Positions 21,989 to 30,489 of a stretch of DNA of 31,406 nt are shown in pieces (within the stretch, counting starts at the first letter, position 1; each line of letters starts with the position of its first letter). The stretch is taken from the IMG/VR virus record IMGVR_UViG_3300045950_000294, positions 1-31,406 of that record, one strand, 5' to 3'. A model generated the notes under the pieces. That model was not told where the DNA came from and ran no database searches. It was given only the letters and a program-made list of their open reading frames with translations. Source of the stretch: a virus. A program made the translations under genes and the position numbers.

Positions 21989-23296
21989 TTAGGCGAGCTT
22001 CACGCGGACGAAGGCCTCTTCCAGGACCGGCATGCCGTCCGTCTCCATGCGGCCCAGGTAGCCGTCCTGGTTGTTGGCGGCGTAGAGCTGGTCCAGGACC
22101 TGGACGGTCATGTCGAGCGCGTCCGCGATCCAGTAGAACGGCCACGCGCACAGCGCGGCGACGTACTTGCCGGTCGTGAACGTGTTCGGCGCGAACTCCG
22201 AGATGTCGTACGGCAGGTCGAGGATGGTGTTCGGCGCCGCGCCGGTGCTGATCCCCGGCTGCCAGAGGTACTGGCCGTTGCCGTCCTTCAACTTCCGGAT
22301 CCGCTTCAGGCAGTCGCGGTGCAGCACCCACCGCGCGATCCGCCAGTAGCCGGCCTTCATCGCGTGCTTCGCCTCGATGAGGCCGTCGGCGGTGACGTTC
22401 GTCGTCTCGTTGTCGGTCGAGACGTCGCGCGACGTCGAGATGCCTTCGGCCGTGGCCGTGAAGATGCCGAGCGGCTGCTGCGCGCCCGTCCCGGTGAGGA
22501 AGCCCTTCTCGTTCGTCACCGAGAACTTGTACTCGAGCCGCTCGCGGACGAGCTGATCGAGCGGGATCGCCGAGATGCGGCGAAGCGTCTTCGAGACCTT
22601 CACCAGTTTGCCGAGCGGGTGCGGTCGCAGCTCGCGCTTCCCGAGCGTGATGTCGCCCTGGTTGCCGGTGGCGAGCTCCGAGGTCCAGTCGGCGTCGTCG
22701 ATGTCGGTGTCGAGCGAGGGCACGCCCAGGCTCGCGGCCTGCTCGAGCCGGAACTTGCGCCCGTACTGGCGCACGAACACGGCGTCGTCGAGCGCCTTGA
22801 TCAGCTCCGCGATGAACTGCTGCGGCGGCTGCAGCGCGCCGCCCTTGGTGAAGAGCCCGACCTGCAGGGTGTCCGCGCGCTTCGAGGCGCCGGCCATGTC
22901 GCCGACCAGCGCCATGCGGAACGCCTCGGCGTACTCGGGCGTCGCGCAGGCCGCGGGCATGAAGCGCACGTGATGCGCGTAGGGATGGTCGAAGTGACCG
23001 TTGCCGTTCGCGGCCTGACTGCCGCTGCGATGGCTGCCGGGGGTCGGCTTCGACACGGGCGGCGGCGCCGCGGCCAGGTGCTCCTCGCGCTCCTTGAGCC
23101 GCGCCTCGCGCTCGGCCGTCTTCTGCAGCTCGCGGATCTCCGTCTCGAGCTTGTCGCAGTCGGCCTCGAGCTTGTCGTATTCGGTGCGCTCGGACTCGGT
23201 GAACGCGCGCTCGCCGTCCTTCTTGGCGGCGTCGTTGATCTCCCGCATCCGCTTGACGATCTTGCCCAGCTCGGCCTGCTTTTCAGCGAGCTTCAT
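21989..23296 (-). CDS. Major capsid protein, HK97 fold, with N-terminal scaffold (delta) domain
   Basis: 435-aa capsid subunit. ATG at 23296 is chosen over the upstream GTG at 23302 because AGGAG sits six bases before it. Residues 1-80 are a charged coiled coil (KLEADCDKLETEIRELQKTA), the delta scaffold domain that the protease removes. A Ser/Gly/Pro linker follows, then the HK97-type core (LGKLVKVSKTLRRIS, the spine-helix and P-loop-like segments, then LPYDISEFAP and a final beta hairpin). It is preceded by the protease and portal in the standard order. A long leader with strong stem-loops and a candidate promoter lies upstream. Confidence 0.92.
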   Translation of the reverse strand: MKLAEKQAELGKIVKRMREINDAAKKDGERAFTESERTEYDKLEADCDKLETEIRELQKTAEREARLKEREEHLAAAPPPVSKPTPGSHRSGSQAANGNGHFDHPYAHHVRFMPAACATPEYAEAFRMALVGDMAGASKRADTLQVGLFTKGGALQPPQQFIAELIKALDDAVFVRQYGRKFRLEQAASLGVPSLDTDIDDADWTSELATGNQGDITLGKRELRPHPLGKLVKVSKTLRRISAIPLDQLVRERLEYKFSVTNEKGFLTGTGAQQPLGIFTATAEGISTSRDVSTDNETTNVTADGLIEAKHAMKAGYWRIARWVLHRDCLKRIRKLKDGNGQYLWQPGISTGAAPNTILDLPYDISEFAPNTFTTGKYVAALCAWPFYWIADALDMTVQVLDQLYAANNQDGYLGRMETDGMPVLEEAFVRVKLA

Positions 23297-23324
23297 GACC
23301 ACTCCTGTCGGTCGTTGCTCGGGA

Positions 23325-23389
23325 GCCGAGGTGTCCTAGAAGCGCGAAGGGCGCGAAGCCACCTCGGCACCCTGAGCGAATCAGGTGCC
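23325..23389 (-). other. Structured leader RNA of the capsid gene
   Basis: Two strong stems in the leader of the capsid mRNA: a 9-bp perfect stem (23325-23333 with 23360-23368; CACCTCGGC / GCCGAGGTG) and a 9-bp bulged hairpin (23366-23389; GGCACC / GGTGCC plus TGA / TCA). They share GGC at 23366-23368, so they may compete. A small GCGC hairpin sits inside the first. No riboswitch class was recognised; translation or stability control is possible. Confidence 0.45.
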
Positions 23390-23503
23390 TTGGAGCCTCG
23401 CGCCTCTCCACAGAGCGGCGGGCAGCCCGTCGGCGCTGCTACCGGATGCTCACTTTCGAGCCCAGCCCCCCGAGGGGGCGTAGCGGCGCGGCCTGTGGGT
23501 GCG

Positions 23504-23533
23504 AAGGTAGAAGGGCGGGCGCGGTTACGTCAA
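23504..23533 (-). promoter_or_regulatory. Candidate promoter for the capsid gene
   Basis: On the minus strand TTGACG (23528-23533), 18-base spacer, TACCTT (23504-23509). The predicted start near 23497 leaves a leader of about 200 bases before the capsid ATG. A separate promoter would allow high capsid expression. The -10 is weak, so confidence is moderate. Confidence 0.4.
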
Positions 23534-23547
23534 CGGAATTCGACTCG

Positions 23548-23577
23548 CGGGACGCAAATAGGCGAAGTTGCGTCCCG
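23548..23577. terminator. 10-bp perfect inverted repeat
   Basis: CGGGACGCAA and TTGCGTCCCG separated by ten bases, between the 94-aa zinc protein stop and the capsid promoter. No T-run follows on the minus strand. It may be an operator near the promoter -35, an mRNA end-stabilising stem or a factor-dependent terminator. Confidence 0.45.
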
Positions 23578-23583
23578 GCGGGC

Positions 23584-23868
23584 TCAGCGGCGTGCGACGA
23601 GGACGCCGCGCGGCTTCGGCGCCGCAGGATCGCCGTGGATAATCTTGTCATCCAGTCTCGCGCGCCGACGCTGCGCCGCCTTCCGGCAGCGCGTTCCGCA
23701 GAAGCCGCGCTCACGCTTGGCTGCCGTCTTCGCGATGTACGGCTTACCGCAGTGAGCGCAGGTATAGGCGCGAGCCGTGAGGCTCCGCACCAGCGCCGTC
23801 GTCTCGTACTCGACGAGCTCCGGCGCGATCTGCGCAAGTGTCTGGAGCTGGGCGAGGATGGCGAACAT
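23584..23868 (-). CDS. Small zinc-finger protein (94 aa)
   Basis: Four cysteines in the order C37-x-x-C40 and C57-x-x-x-C61 (TCAHCGKPY, later GFCGTRCRKA) form a single zinc finger flanked by a basic RRRAR tail, similar to small phage zinc-binding proteins that touch nucleic acid. The N-terminus is helical (FAILAQLQTLAQIAPELVEY). The start ATG overlaps the previous stop (TGATG). It sits between protease and capsid; role unknown, possibly regulatory or a packaging accessory. Confidence 0.62.
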   Translation of the reverse strand: MFAILAQLQTLAQIAPELVEYETTALVRSLTARAYTCAHCGKPYIAKTAAKRERGFCGTRCRKAAQRRRARLDDKIIHGDPAAPKPRGVLVARR

Positions 23869-24077
23869 CACCACACCCACGTGTAGATCGGCGCGCCCAC
23901 CCAGAGGAGCGCTCCGCAATCGCGGCACCACAGGTCGCTGTGCTCGGGATCCAGGCCTGCCGGACCGCCCGAGTCGAAACGGCGCCGCTCTTCGGGATGC
24001 GGGCATGCCCGAGCATCGCGCCACGCTAGGCCGAGCCGGCGCTTAATGCGCTGCCAGCGAGAGGGCTGGCCGCTCAC
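23868..24077 (-). CDS. Very small zinc-ribbon protein (69 aa)
   Basis: The start GTG overlaps the protease stop (GTGA) and the stop overlaps the next start (TGATG). C25, H27, C51 and C54 (ARACPHPEE and LWCRDCGALLW) form a likely zinc ribbon. A basic N-terminus (SRWQRIKRRLGLAWR) and an aromatic C-terminal end (PIYTWVW) complete it. Chained with the protease and the 94-aa zinc protein, so probably an accessory of head assembly; no family recognised. Confidence 0.6.
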   Translation of the reverse strand: MSGQPSRWQRIKRRLGLAWRDARACPHPEERRRFDSGGPAGLDPEHSDLWCRDCGALLWVGAPIYTWVW

Positions 24078-24997
24078 CCTGCCAGCGGCACGTACTGGAC
24101 TTCGACCGGCGTCGCGTCGCCCAACGTCACCACGTTGTCCGCGGTGACCGTGTAGGGATACGAGAACAGCTTGCCGGGCGAGGTCTCGATGATCACGCGA
24201 TCCGCGAACGTCGCGATGATGTACCAACCCGGCCCGTCGTACGGCCACGGCTCGCCGAGCTTGTCGTAGAGCGCGTTCCAGACAGCCGCGATCTTCTTCT
24301 CGAACGAGGCATCGCGCGTCTCGCGGCGCGACGCCTGGAACCTCCGGAACGCTGCGTCGCGGTCGCCCGGCGCGGTACGCAGGCCCAGCTCGCGACCGAT
24401 CAGCCGGAGGCGGCGCGAACGCGCGTCGTGGGCAGCGCGCGCCAGCGCGATGGCCTGCTCCTCTTCGGCCTGCGCCCGCCTCAGCCCCTCGAGGCCGTCC
24501 TTCGCGTCCGTGGCCGCGCGCAGGGACACCTCCGTCGCCGGATACGCCGGATAGGTGACCGGGCTCACGTCGAAGAGTTCGACCTCGAGCAGCGTGCGCA
24601 GCCACTTCCCGGCCACCTTGGCCCAGTTGTCCTTGACGGTCCGGAAGCCGAAGGACATGCCCGAGATATCGCCGCGCTCGATCAGCGTGATGACGTCGCG
24701 CGCCGTCTGGGTGTCCGGCGGATCGATCTCGATCGCGAGCCCCCGATCGTCCTCCTGCAGTCGGAGCGTCCCCGCTTTCGTGCGCCCGAGGACGTGCATC
24801 GGGTCATGGTTCCAGAGCGCGCGCACGTCGGCGGCGAGCGTCCCAGCAAAGGCGCCCCTGGCGATGCGCTCCGTGAAGCCGCCGAGGTCGACACTCTCCG
24901 ACTCGAACACGGCGGCGTAGCCGACGATCTTCCGGGCGTTGTCCTCGTCGCGCCGCTCGACCTTGAGGCCTGTGACCTGAAATGCCCTGCGCTCCAT
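24074..24997 (-). CDS. Prohead protease (HK97 family, S78) with C-terminal extension
   Basis: Serine protease that cleaves the capsid scaffold domain during maturation. Catalytic candidates are H64 (LWNHDPMHVLGR), S115 (DISGMSFGF) and an acid at 138 or 140 (LLEVELFDVSP), matching the His/Ser/Glu set of HK97 gp4. The protease core ends near residue 165 (SPVTYPAYPATEVSLRA). Residues about 165-307 are an unusually long extension: a basic helical linker then a beta-rich domain (WPYDGPGWYIIATFADRV; KLFSYPYTVTADNVV). It lies nine bases after the portal gene. Confidence 0.88.
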   Translation of the reverse strand: MERRAFQVTGLKVERRDEDNARKIVGYAAVFESESVDLGGFTERIARGAFAGTLAADVRALWNHDPMHVLGRTKAGTLRLQEDDRGLAIEIDPPDTQTARDVITLIERGDISGMSFGFRTVKDNWAKVAGKWLRTLLEVELFDVSPVTYPAYPATEVSLRAATDAKDGLEGLRRAQAEEEQAIALARAAHDARSRRLRLIGRELGLRTAPGDRDAAFRRFQASRRETRDASFEKKIAAVWNALYDKLGEPWPYDGPGWYIIATFADRVIIETSPGKLFSYPYTVTADNVVTLGDATPVEVQYVPLAG

Positions 24998-25006
24998 CAG
25001 TCCCTC

Positions 25007-26800
25007 CTACGCGGCCCGCTCGCGGGCCAGACACCGCTTGAGGCTCACCACCATCTCCGAGGCCTCCGCCTTCGCCATGCGCTCAGCCGCTTCGGGCTTC
25101 GCCCAGGCGTCCACGACCGGCCGCAGCGCGGCGCCGACATCGGCAGCTCCGGAGCGCGCGATGTCGAGGATCGCCGCCACGGCGGCCTCGCGCCGGCTGA
25201 CCGCAACGGTGCGCGCGTAGCTGATGGCCCAATCGCCGAGATCGGGCCCGGTTTCGCCGCGGAGCGCTTCGCCGACGGACACCGCAAGAGGGACGAACGC
25301 CTGCTTCACCGTGGCTTCGTGCTCGCGGTAGAACTTGTCCATCCAGGCCTCGAGCGCCTTGACTCCACCGGCGCGCAGCTCGCGGTCTATCGCTTTGCCG
25401 ACCGCCGCCGACTCCTTGGCAAGACACCGTTCCGCAGCGGCCCGGAAGAGCGGCGCGAAGACGTGCGTCGCGTCCATCGGTTCGCCGTGTCGCTCCGATC
25501 GCACGCGCACCGATCGGATCCGGCCCTCGTCGTCGAGCGCGAAGTCGCGGGGCTGGCCGGCCTGCGCAATCGGGATCATGTTTCCGTTGACGAGGTAGAC
25601 CTTTCCGGAGCCGTCCTCGATCTCGTTTTCGTTGTCGAGCGCGCGCCATTCGTCGGCGTTGATGACTCCGTTCTGCCGCTTGATCGCGAGCGTTTCGGCC
25701 CGGCTCTTCGCATCGCCGCGGAGCAACGCGTCGAGCAGGAACTCCGCGTAGTGCGTGCGGCGCTCGTCGCGCGTGAGAAGCTGCGTCGCGATCGCTTTCT
25801 CCCACCGGACAGCCCACGGGCGGATCGAGCTGATCACGTAGTCGATGCCCTGGTGCTCGATGTTGTTGTTGGTCGACCGGCTGAGGTCGCCGATCTTGTG
25901 CGGCGGCACGCGGTTCAGGCGTGCCATCTGTTCCGTGCTGTAGCGCTTCGAGTCGATGAACTGCGCCTTGTCGTTGGGCACCGAGGTTTCGTGGAACTTC
26001 GTCCCCTCCTCGAGCAGCGCGATCCGGTGCTTCTGATCGAGTCCTTTGTGCGGCTGCTCGAGGTCGGCCTTCATGCGCTTGTAGGCTGCGTCGGTCAGCG
26101 TGCCGGGAACCTCGTAGACGCCGCCCGGCGTCGCATCGTTCCCGAAGAACGCGGCTCCGTACCGATCGAGAGCCAGCGCAAGGCCGATGGCTTCCTGGTG
26201 CAGATCGATCGAGGACTCGCCGACGACGCCGTCGAGCGTGAACGCCTTCAGGTGGAAGACGCGCGATCGATCCAGGTAGACGTAGCGCAGGCCGGTCTCC
26301 GGGTTCGGTTCGTCGAGATCGATCCGATACAGCAGCTCGCCCTTGACACGCTCTGGCGAGACACGGTTCGACGGGATCGGCCACAGCGCCACCGGCCGCC
26401 CGCCGTTGGTTCGCTGGATCTCGGCGTACGCGTTGCGCCGCATCATCAGCCAGGCCTGCAGCATCTCGATGAACTGAACGGCGTCCTGCTCGTCGTTCGG
26501 CTGATCGTGGAGGATCGGGTACAGCCAATGATCGGGGTCGCGCTCGCGCCTGGTGTCGCTGATCCTGCGATACGTGATCAGCGGGAGGGTCGCGAGGTCT
26601 TCCGACGGGTTCCGCACGCTCGCGAAGTACTCGGACGACTCGAGCGCGGATCGATCCGTAACGAGCACTCCGGAGAGCGTTTGCCGCGGGATGCCGAAGA
26701 TCTTGGCCGCCATGTCGGCTGTCAGGCCGGCTAGCGTCCACTGCGCCGCGCGGACCGCGACTCTGGCAACCGTCGTCCGCAGGGCGCTGAGCAGTTTCAT
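25007..26800 (-). CDS. Portal protein (HK97 family), long C-terminus
   Basis: 597-aa dodecameric portal through which DNA enters and leaves the capsid. The start ATG overlaps the large terminase stop (ATGA), so the two are translationally coupled. Recognised features include an N-terminal helix (LSALRTTVARVAVRAAQ), a beta/helix body (LATLPLITYRR; GRPVALWPIPSNRV) and the conserved clip/stem portion (STEQMARLNRVPPHKIGD). The C-terminal 190 residues (from about KVYLVNGNMIPIAQAGQ) extend beyond the usual 420 aa and form a helical extension. Confidence 0.88.
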   Translation of the reverse strand: MKLLSALRTTVARVAVRAAQWTLAGLTADMAAKIFGIPRQTLSGVLVTDRSALESSEYFASVRNPSEDLATLPLITYRRISDTRRERDPDHWLYPILHDQPNDEQDAVQFIEMLQAWLMMRRNAYAEIQRTNGGRPVALWPIPSNRVSPERVKGELLYRIDLDEPNPETGLRYVYLDRSRVFHLKAFTLDGVVGESSIDLHQEAIGLALALDRYGAAFFGNDATPGGVYEVPGTLTDAAYKRMKADLEQPHKGLDQKHRIALLEEGTKFHETSVPNDKAQFIDSKRYSTEQMARLNRVPPHKIGDLSRSTNNNIEHQGIDYVISSIRPWAVRWEKAIATQLLTRDERRTHYAEFLLDALLRGDAKSRAETLAIKRQNGVINADEWRALDNENEIEDGSGKVYLVNGNMIPIAQAGQPRDFALDDEGRIRSVRVRSERHGEPMDATHVFAPLFRAAAERCLAKESAAVGKAIDRELRAGGVKALEAWMDKFYREHEATVKQAFVPLAVSVGEALRGETGPDLGDWAISYARTVAVSRREAAVAAILDIARSGAADVGAALRPVVDAWAKPEAAERMAKAEASEMVVSLKRCLARERAA

Positions 26801-28656
26801 CGGGACACCTCGATGGTGCGGATAACTGGCTCGCCGCGCGCCGCGCGCTCGTTGTATCCGTTCGGGGCCGCTCCGGGCGCACGCAGCAACTGATCGAGTC
26901 CCATCGCGGTCGCGACGATTCCGTCGATCCGCTTCCTCTGGTTCTTCGGCTTCACGGGCCGGATCCTTCCGGCGTCGTCCTGACGAATCGCGACGTTCTC
27001 CGCGCACCAGCGCAGCGGATGCGACCTCTTCGACGTGCCGTGGCGCAGCCACTTCGCCTGAATCAGGCCGTAGAGCGCCTGGCAGGGGACGTTCATCATC
27101 TGGTAGTTCTGCTTCGTCTCGACCATCTGCAGCCCAGCGCCGGCAAGGCCGTTGAGCAGCGACGTCGAGACGAACGCCGGGTCATAGCCGCAGCGGCGCG
27201 CTCGCAGCGCGAAGCTCGGCACGATCTTGGTCTTGATGTCGGACAGGATGCGATCCTCGTCGATCAGCACGCCGGGTGTCGGCGTGATCAGCCCTTCGCG
27301 CGCCCACTCCGAGTACGGAACGCGATCCTCCTTCTCGCGCTTCCGCATCGTGTCCTCGGGCATCCAGAAGAAGCAGTAGACGGACACCGCGAAGTTGATC
27401 GAGAGCTGCGTCTCGATCGGCTGAGGCGCTTCGGTGCGCGCGAGCTGTTCCGCAACATCGTTGACCGTGACGTAGAGCGGCCGCGGCCGCGGGTGCCGCA
27501 CGACGACGGAGAGGGCGGCGAGGTCGATCTTCTGCGCCATGTCCAGGCCTGCTGCGGTGAGCAGCCCGTCTTCGTAGCTCGGCGCTTCGTCGCAGCTATC
27601 CCAGTCCTCGATCTGGATCCATGCGATCGCGTCGTTCGTCCAGCGATTCAGGCGGTAGCGAAGGAATGCGTTCTTCTTCCGCGGCTCGTTCTGGGCGGCC
27701 CGACACTGGCGCTCCATGTCGTCCTGCTTGACGGTGATGCCGTATGCCGGGTTCGCCTTTCGCCATGCCTCCGGATCACGCCAGTCGTCCTTGTCGCCGA
27801 TCTCGAACACGATCGGGAGGTACGTCTCGTCCTGGACGTTGCCGCTGATGACGGCCTTCGCCAGCGTGTATTCCTCGTAGCAGATGCTCTCGTCGTCGTC
27901 GCCGGCGTGCGCGAGCATCAGCAGCAGCGGCTGTCGCCGCTTGCCCATCGACTGCTCCAGCGTCTCGAGCAGATCTCGATTCGGCTGCTCCTGCAGCTCG
28001 TCCATGATGATCCCGTGCGGGCGCACGCCACTCTTCGTCTTGGCGTCGGCCGACAGGACCTGGAACATCGAGTGACTCTGCGGGCTGTAGATCGAGTCGG
28101 TGAGCACCTCGCACAGCTCGGAGAGATCGGCGCTCTGCTGGACCATCACACGGGCCGTCTTGTGGACGATGCGCGCTTGTAGCTTGTCTGCGGCCAGGGC
28201 GTACACCTCGGCTCCCTCTTCGCCGTCGCAAAGCGTCAGGTAGATTCCGCCGCCCGACGCCCACGGGCTCTTGCCGTTACCCTTGGGCACGAACACGAAC
28301 ACCTTCCGGAACCGGCGCAGTCCATCACTGGACCGGAGCCAACCGAACACCGCGCGCGTAGCGCAGCGCTGCCAGTCAAGCAGCGTGAACGATTGGCCCG
28401 CGAACTCCCCGATGTGGTGCGTGAGGAACGTCGGGTAGAAGTCGCAGGCCTTATCGGCGGCCTCGACATCGAAGTAGTAGCGCCCGTCGGGGCTCTCCCA
28501 TCGCGCACGCTTCGTCGACCAGACGGCGCGGATCTCGATGAACGATCCCGGCCAGCGGAGGTGTGGCGCTCGTCCGTCGCCCCACCAGGGCGCCGGCGGC
28601 CTCGGCGTAGTCGCGCGCCGACGAGTCCGACTACGTTCGACGGTCGTTGATGCCAA
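26797..28656 (-). CDS. Terminase large subunit
   Basis: 619-aa packaging ATPase/nuclease that drives DNA into the prohead and cuts genome ends. Walker A is VPKGNGKS (123-130) and Walker B is IIMDE (216-220). The C-terminal nuclease domain carries acidic clusters, for example GLDMAQKIDLAAL, ILSDIKTKIV and RIDGIVATAMGLD. It starts at TTG, as no ATG or GTG precedes the conserved core; the start overlaps the small terminase gene by 26 bases. Its stop overlaps the portal ATG. Confidence 0.9.
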   Translation of the reverse strand: MASTTVERSRTRRRATTPRPPAPWWGDGRAPHLRWPGSFIEIRAVWSTKRARWESPDGRYYFDVEAADKACDFYPTFLTHHIGEFAGQSFTLLDWQRCATRAVFGWLRSSDGLRRFRKVFVFVPKGNGKSPWASGGGIYLTLCDGEEGAEVYALAADKLQARIVHKTARVMVQQSADLSELCEVLTDSIYSPQSHSMFQVLSADAKTKSGVRPHGIIMDELQEQPNRDLLETLEQSMGKRRQPLLLMLAHAGDDDESICYEEYTLAKAVISGNVQDETYLPIVFEIGDKDDWRDPEAWRKANPAYGITVKQDDMERQCRAAQNEPRKKNAFLRYRLNRWTNDAIAWIQIEDWDSCDEAPSYEDGLLTAAGLDMAQKIDLAALSVVVRHPRPRPLYVTVNDVAEQLARTEAPQPIETQLSINFAVSVYCFFWMPEDTMRKREKEDRVPYSEWAREGLITPTPGVLIDEDRILSDIKTKIVPSFALRARRCGYDPAFVSTSLLNGLAGAGLQMVETKQNYQMMNVPCQALYGLIQAKWLRHGTSKRSHPLRWCAENVAIRQDDAGRIRPVKPKNQRKRIDGIVATAMGLDQLLRAPGAAPNGYNERAARGEPVIRTIEVSR

Positions 28657-29113
28657 CTACCTTCGCTCCAAAGAAGCGCTCGTGCTTCGGCTTCTCGACG
28701 GGCGGCTTCGTAACTGTCCTGACCTTCGACCTCGACACCGAGGACATGCCCAACTCCGCCGCCTCGCGCAGCGCGCGACTCTTGAGCTGATTCAGCACGC
28801 GCTCGATCGCGAGGCGCTCCGATCGATCCAGGCCGCGGCGGGACTTCTCCTTCTCCCAGTGCTCGATATCCATCTCGGTGCGGCAGCGCTGAAGAAAGAG
28901 CGGCATATCGGTCGAGCGGAGCTGACCCGACTGCACCATCGCGCGCGCGTGCTTCTCCCAGAGAGCGAGTCCTGCGCCCTTGAGGCTCTTCGGCGGCGCG
29001 AGGTCATCAGGGGCAGGCGGCGCGACCTCCGGCTCCTGGTAGTTGACGCGCGATGGCCGCGTCTCGCCGCGCGCCAGCTTCTCGTCCGTACTCCGGGGCT
29101 TGCGTCCCTTCAT
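28631..29113 (-). CDS. Terminase small subunit (P27 family)
   Basis: 160-aa DNA-recognition subunit. It begins MKGRKPRSTDEKLARGE, a basic/acidic N-terminus typical of P27-family small terminases, followed by helices (GAGLALWEKHARAMVQSG; EMDIEHWEKEKSRRG) and a basic C-terminus. The ATG overlaps the upstream HNH stop (TGATG). It selects the packaging site and recruits the large subunit. Confidence 0.85.
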   Translation of the reverse strand: MKGRKPRSTDEKLARGETRPSRVNYQEPEVAPPAPDDLAPPKSLKGAGLALWEKHARAMVQSGQLRSTDMPLFLQRCRTEMDIEHWEKEKSRRGLDRSERLAIERVLNQLKSRALREAAELGMSSVSRSKVRTVTKPPVEKPKHERFFGAKVVGINDRRT

Positions 29114-29550
29114 CAGCCGGCTGCTCCTGTGACGCGGCCGCAGTCGAAGCATGCGACCCGTCCTGCGGCGAGGCCTCGGGCGCGATGTGCGCAGGGCACG
29201 ATTCCGGACTCGCGCGCGGTCTTCGAGGCGTGACACGCCGCGCACAGCGGCTGCCAGTTCGTGGGGTCCCAGAAGAGCGCGCGGTCGCCTCGATGCGGGA
29301 TGATGTGGTCGGTCAGCGTCGAGGCGCCAAGCCGTCCGGCGCGCTCGCACGCCGCGCAGAACGGATGCGAGGCGACGAAGCAGCGGGACGCCCTTTCCCA
29401 TCGGCTGTCATATCCGCGATCGCGCGCGCTCGGTCGCTGGCGGTCGAGGTTGGCGCGGCGGCCGCGGTGACTCGAATCGACCGAGCAGCGGCCCGCGGCG
29501 TAGACGCCTGGGCAGCCCGGCCTCGGACATGCGCGCGTTATCGCCAGCAT
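29113..29550 (-). CDS. HNH endonuclease
   Basis: 145-aa nuclease. The HNH core reads TLTDHIIPHRGDRALFWDPT, then NWQPLCAACHASKT, with D81/H82, N98 and H107 as likely catalytic residues. C65-x-x-C68 and C103-x-x-C106 form a zinc site. An N-terminal cysteine/histidine-rich segment (CPRPGC, CSVDSSH) adds metal ligands. It lies next to the terminase, as with HK97 gp74, and is expected to help cut cos sites during packaging. It overlaps both neighbours by single-base TGATG junctions. Confidence 0.88.
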   Translation of the reverse strand: MLAITRACPRPGCPGVYAAGRCSVDSSHRGRRANLDRQRPSARDRGYDSRWERASRCFVASHPFCAACERAGRLGASTLTDHIIPHRGDRALFWDPTNWQPLCAACHASKTARESGIVPCAHRARGLAAGRVACFDCGRVTGAAG

Positions 29551-30488
29551 CAGGCGCCCGCCATCTTCGTCCGCACGTTCACCCAGACGTCCACGACCTC
29601 GAATGTGTCGCCGCCCACGACGGCCTGAACGCCGAGCCGGTACTTCCGTCCGCGCTTAGTGAGGAGCGCGGTGTTCGCCGCGGTCAGGACGTCGATGCGG
29701 ATCGTCTGAGTCGCGGTCCCGGCGTTCTGGACCGACAGCTCCGAGGCTCCGGACGTGAGCGAGAACTTCACGGTTTCGTCCTCGGCGTCGCGCATCTTCA
29801 GCGTGAGCGCCGCTCCGGTGAGATCCGGCCACGTGTTGTAGCCGCGCACCCACTGAATCACGCGTCCGGCATCCGCGGCGTCGTAGTCGTCACCTGCGTA
29901 GATCGTGATGTCGCCGCTCGATGGATCGACGAGCTGTACGGACGTGCTCTCTGCAGCGGCCGTCAACGTCCTGGTGATGTGGTTCCAGATGTCCGCGACC
30001 AGCGTGCCGAAACTCGTCAGTGTGCGTGTCGTCGCGGACCACACGGCATCCAGGGCATTCGCCGCGAACGCCGCCGCCGTGATCGCCCCCGCGGCGACGG
30101 CGCCGATCGAGGAGTCCATCCGCCCGCCCACGAGCGCGGCAGGCACTCGGTTCTCCAGTGAGCGATTCCGCAGCGAGAACGTACCCACGACGTACCCGAC
30201 TACCGACGACCCGCCGACCGTCCCCGTCGTCAAGACGACCTGGAACTCGCCGCCCGCCGCGTAGAACGTGGCGTCCTGTGAGGTGTCGATGCGCACGTGG
30301 TTCAGCCCGGTACGCGCGTCGAAGTCCACGGTGAGCGTGAGGCCCGTGTTGTTCTCCGTCGTGCCGTTCGCCTTGTAGACGTGCGCTGCCGGGGAGCCGG
30401 CGAGCTGCGTCGGCACGCCGGACGTGTTGACCGTCGTGAACTTGAGATCGATCGTTGCGCCAACGGCGAAGTCTCCGAGGTGCTGCAT
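29550..30488 (-). CDS. Virion protein, probable baseplate/fibre (BppU-like) (312 aa)
   Basis: 312-aa beta-rich protein. Residues 1-120 have one sheet-like domain (GEFQVVLTTGTVGGSSVVGY), residues about 120-180 a helical Ala-rich connector (IGAVAAGAITAAAFAANALD), and the C-terminal 120 a second beta domain (ITIYAGDDYDAADAGR) resembling BppU-like upper-baseplate domains. Its stop overlaps the HNH start. It is encoded upstream of the terminase rather than with the tail, which is unusual but seen in some siphoviruses. Structural role inferred. Confidence 0.6.
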   Translation of the reverse strand: MQHLGDFAVGATIDLKFTTVNTSGVPTQLAGSPAAHVYKANGTTENNTGLTLTVDFDARTGLNHVRIDTSQDATFYAAGGEFQVVLTTGTVGGSSVVGYVVGTFSLRNRSLENRVPAALVGGRMDSSIGAVAAGAITAAAFAANALDAVWSATTRTLTSFGTLVADIWNHITRTLTAAAESTSVQLVDPSSGDITIYAGDDYDAADAGRVIQWVRGYNTWPDLTGAALTLKMRDAEDETVKFSLTSGASELSVQNAGTATQTIRIDVLTAANTALLTKRGRKYRLGVQAVVGGDTFEVVDVWVNVRTKMAGA

Positions 30489-30489
30489 C

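Noticed and set aside
21902-23755. 617-aa plus-strand open frame
   Set aside because: Lies antisense over the major capsid gene; arginine/leucine/valine-rich mirror composition typical of GC-rich shadows, no domain, no Shine-Dalgarno.
24428-26734. 768-aa plus-strand open frame
   Set aside because: Antisense to protease and portal, both with clear family features and overlapping gene junctions. The long frame is a consequence of high GC at codon third positions.
25083-26882. 599-aa minus-strand frame within the portal
   Set aside because: Alternative frame of the portal, Arg/Ala-rich and without recognisable domains.
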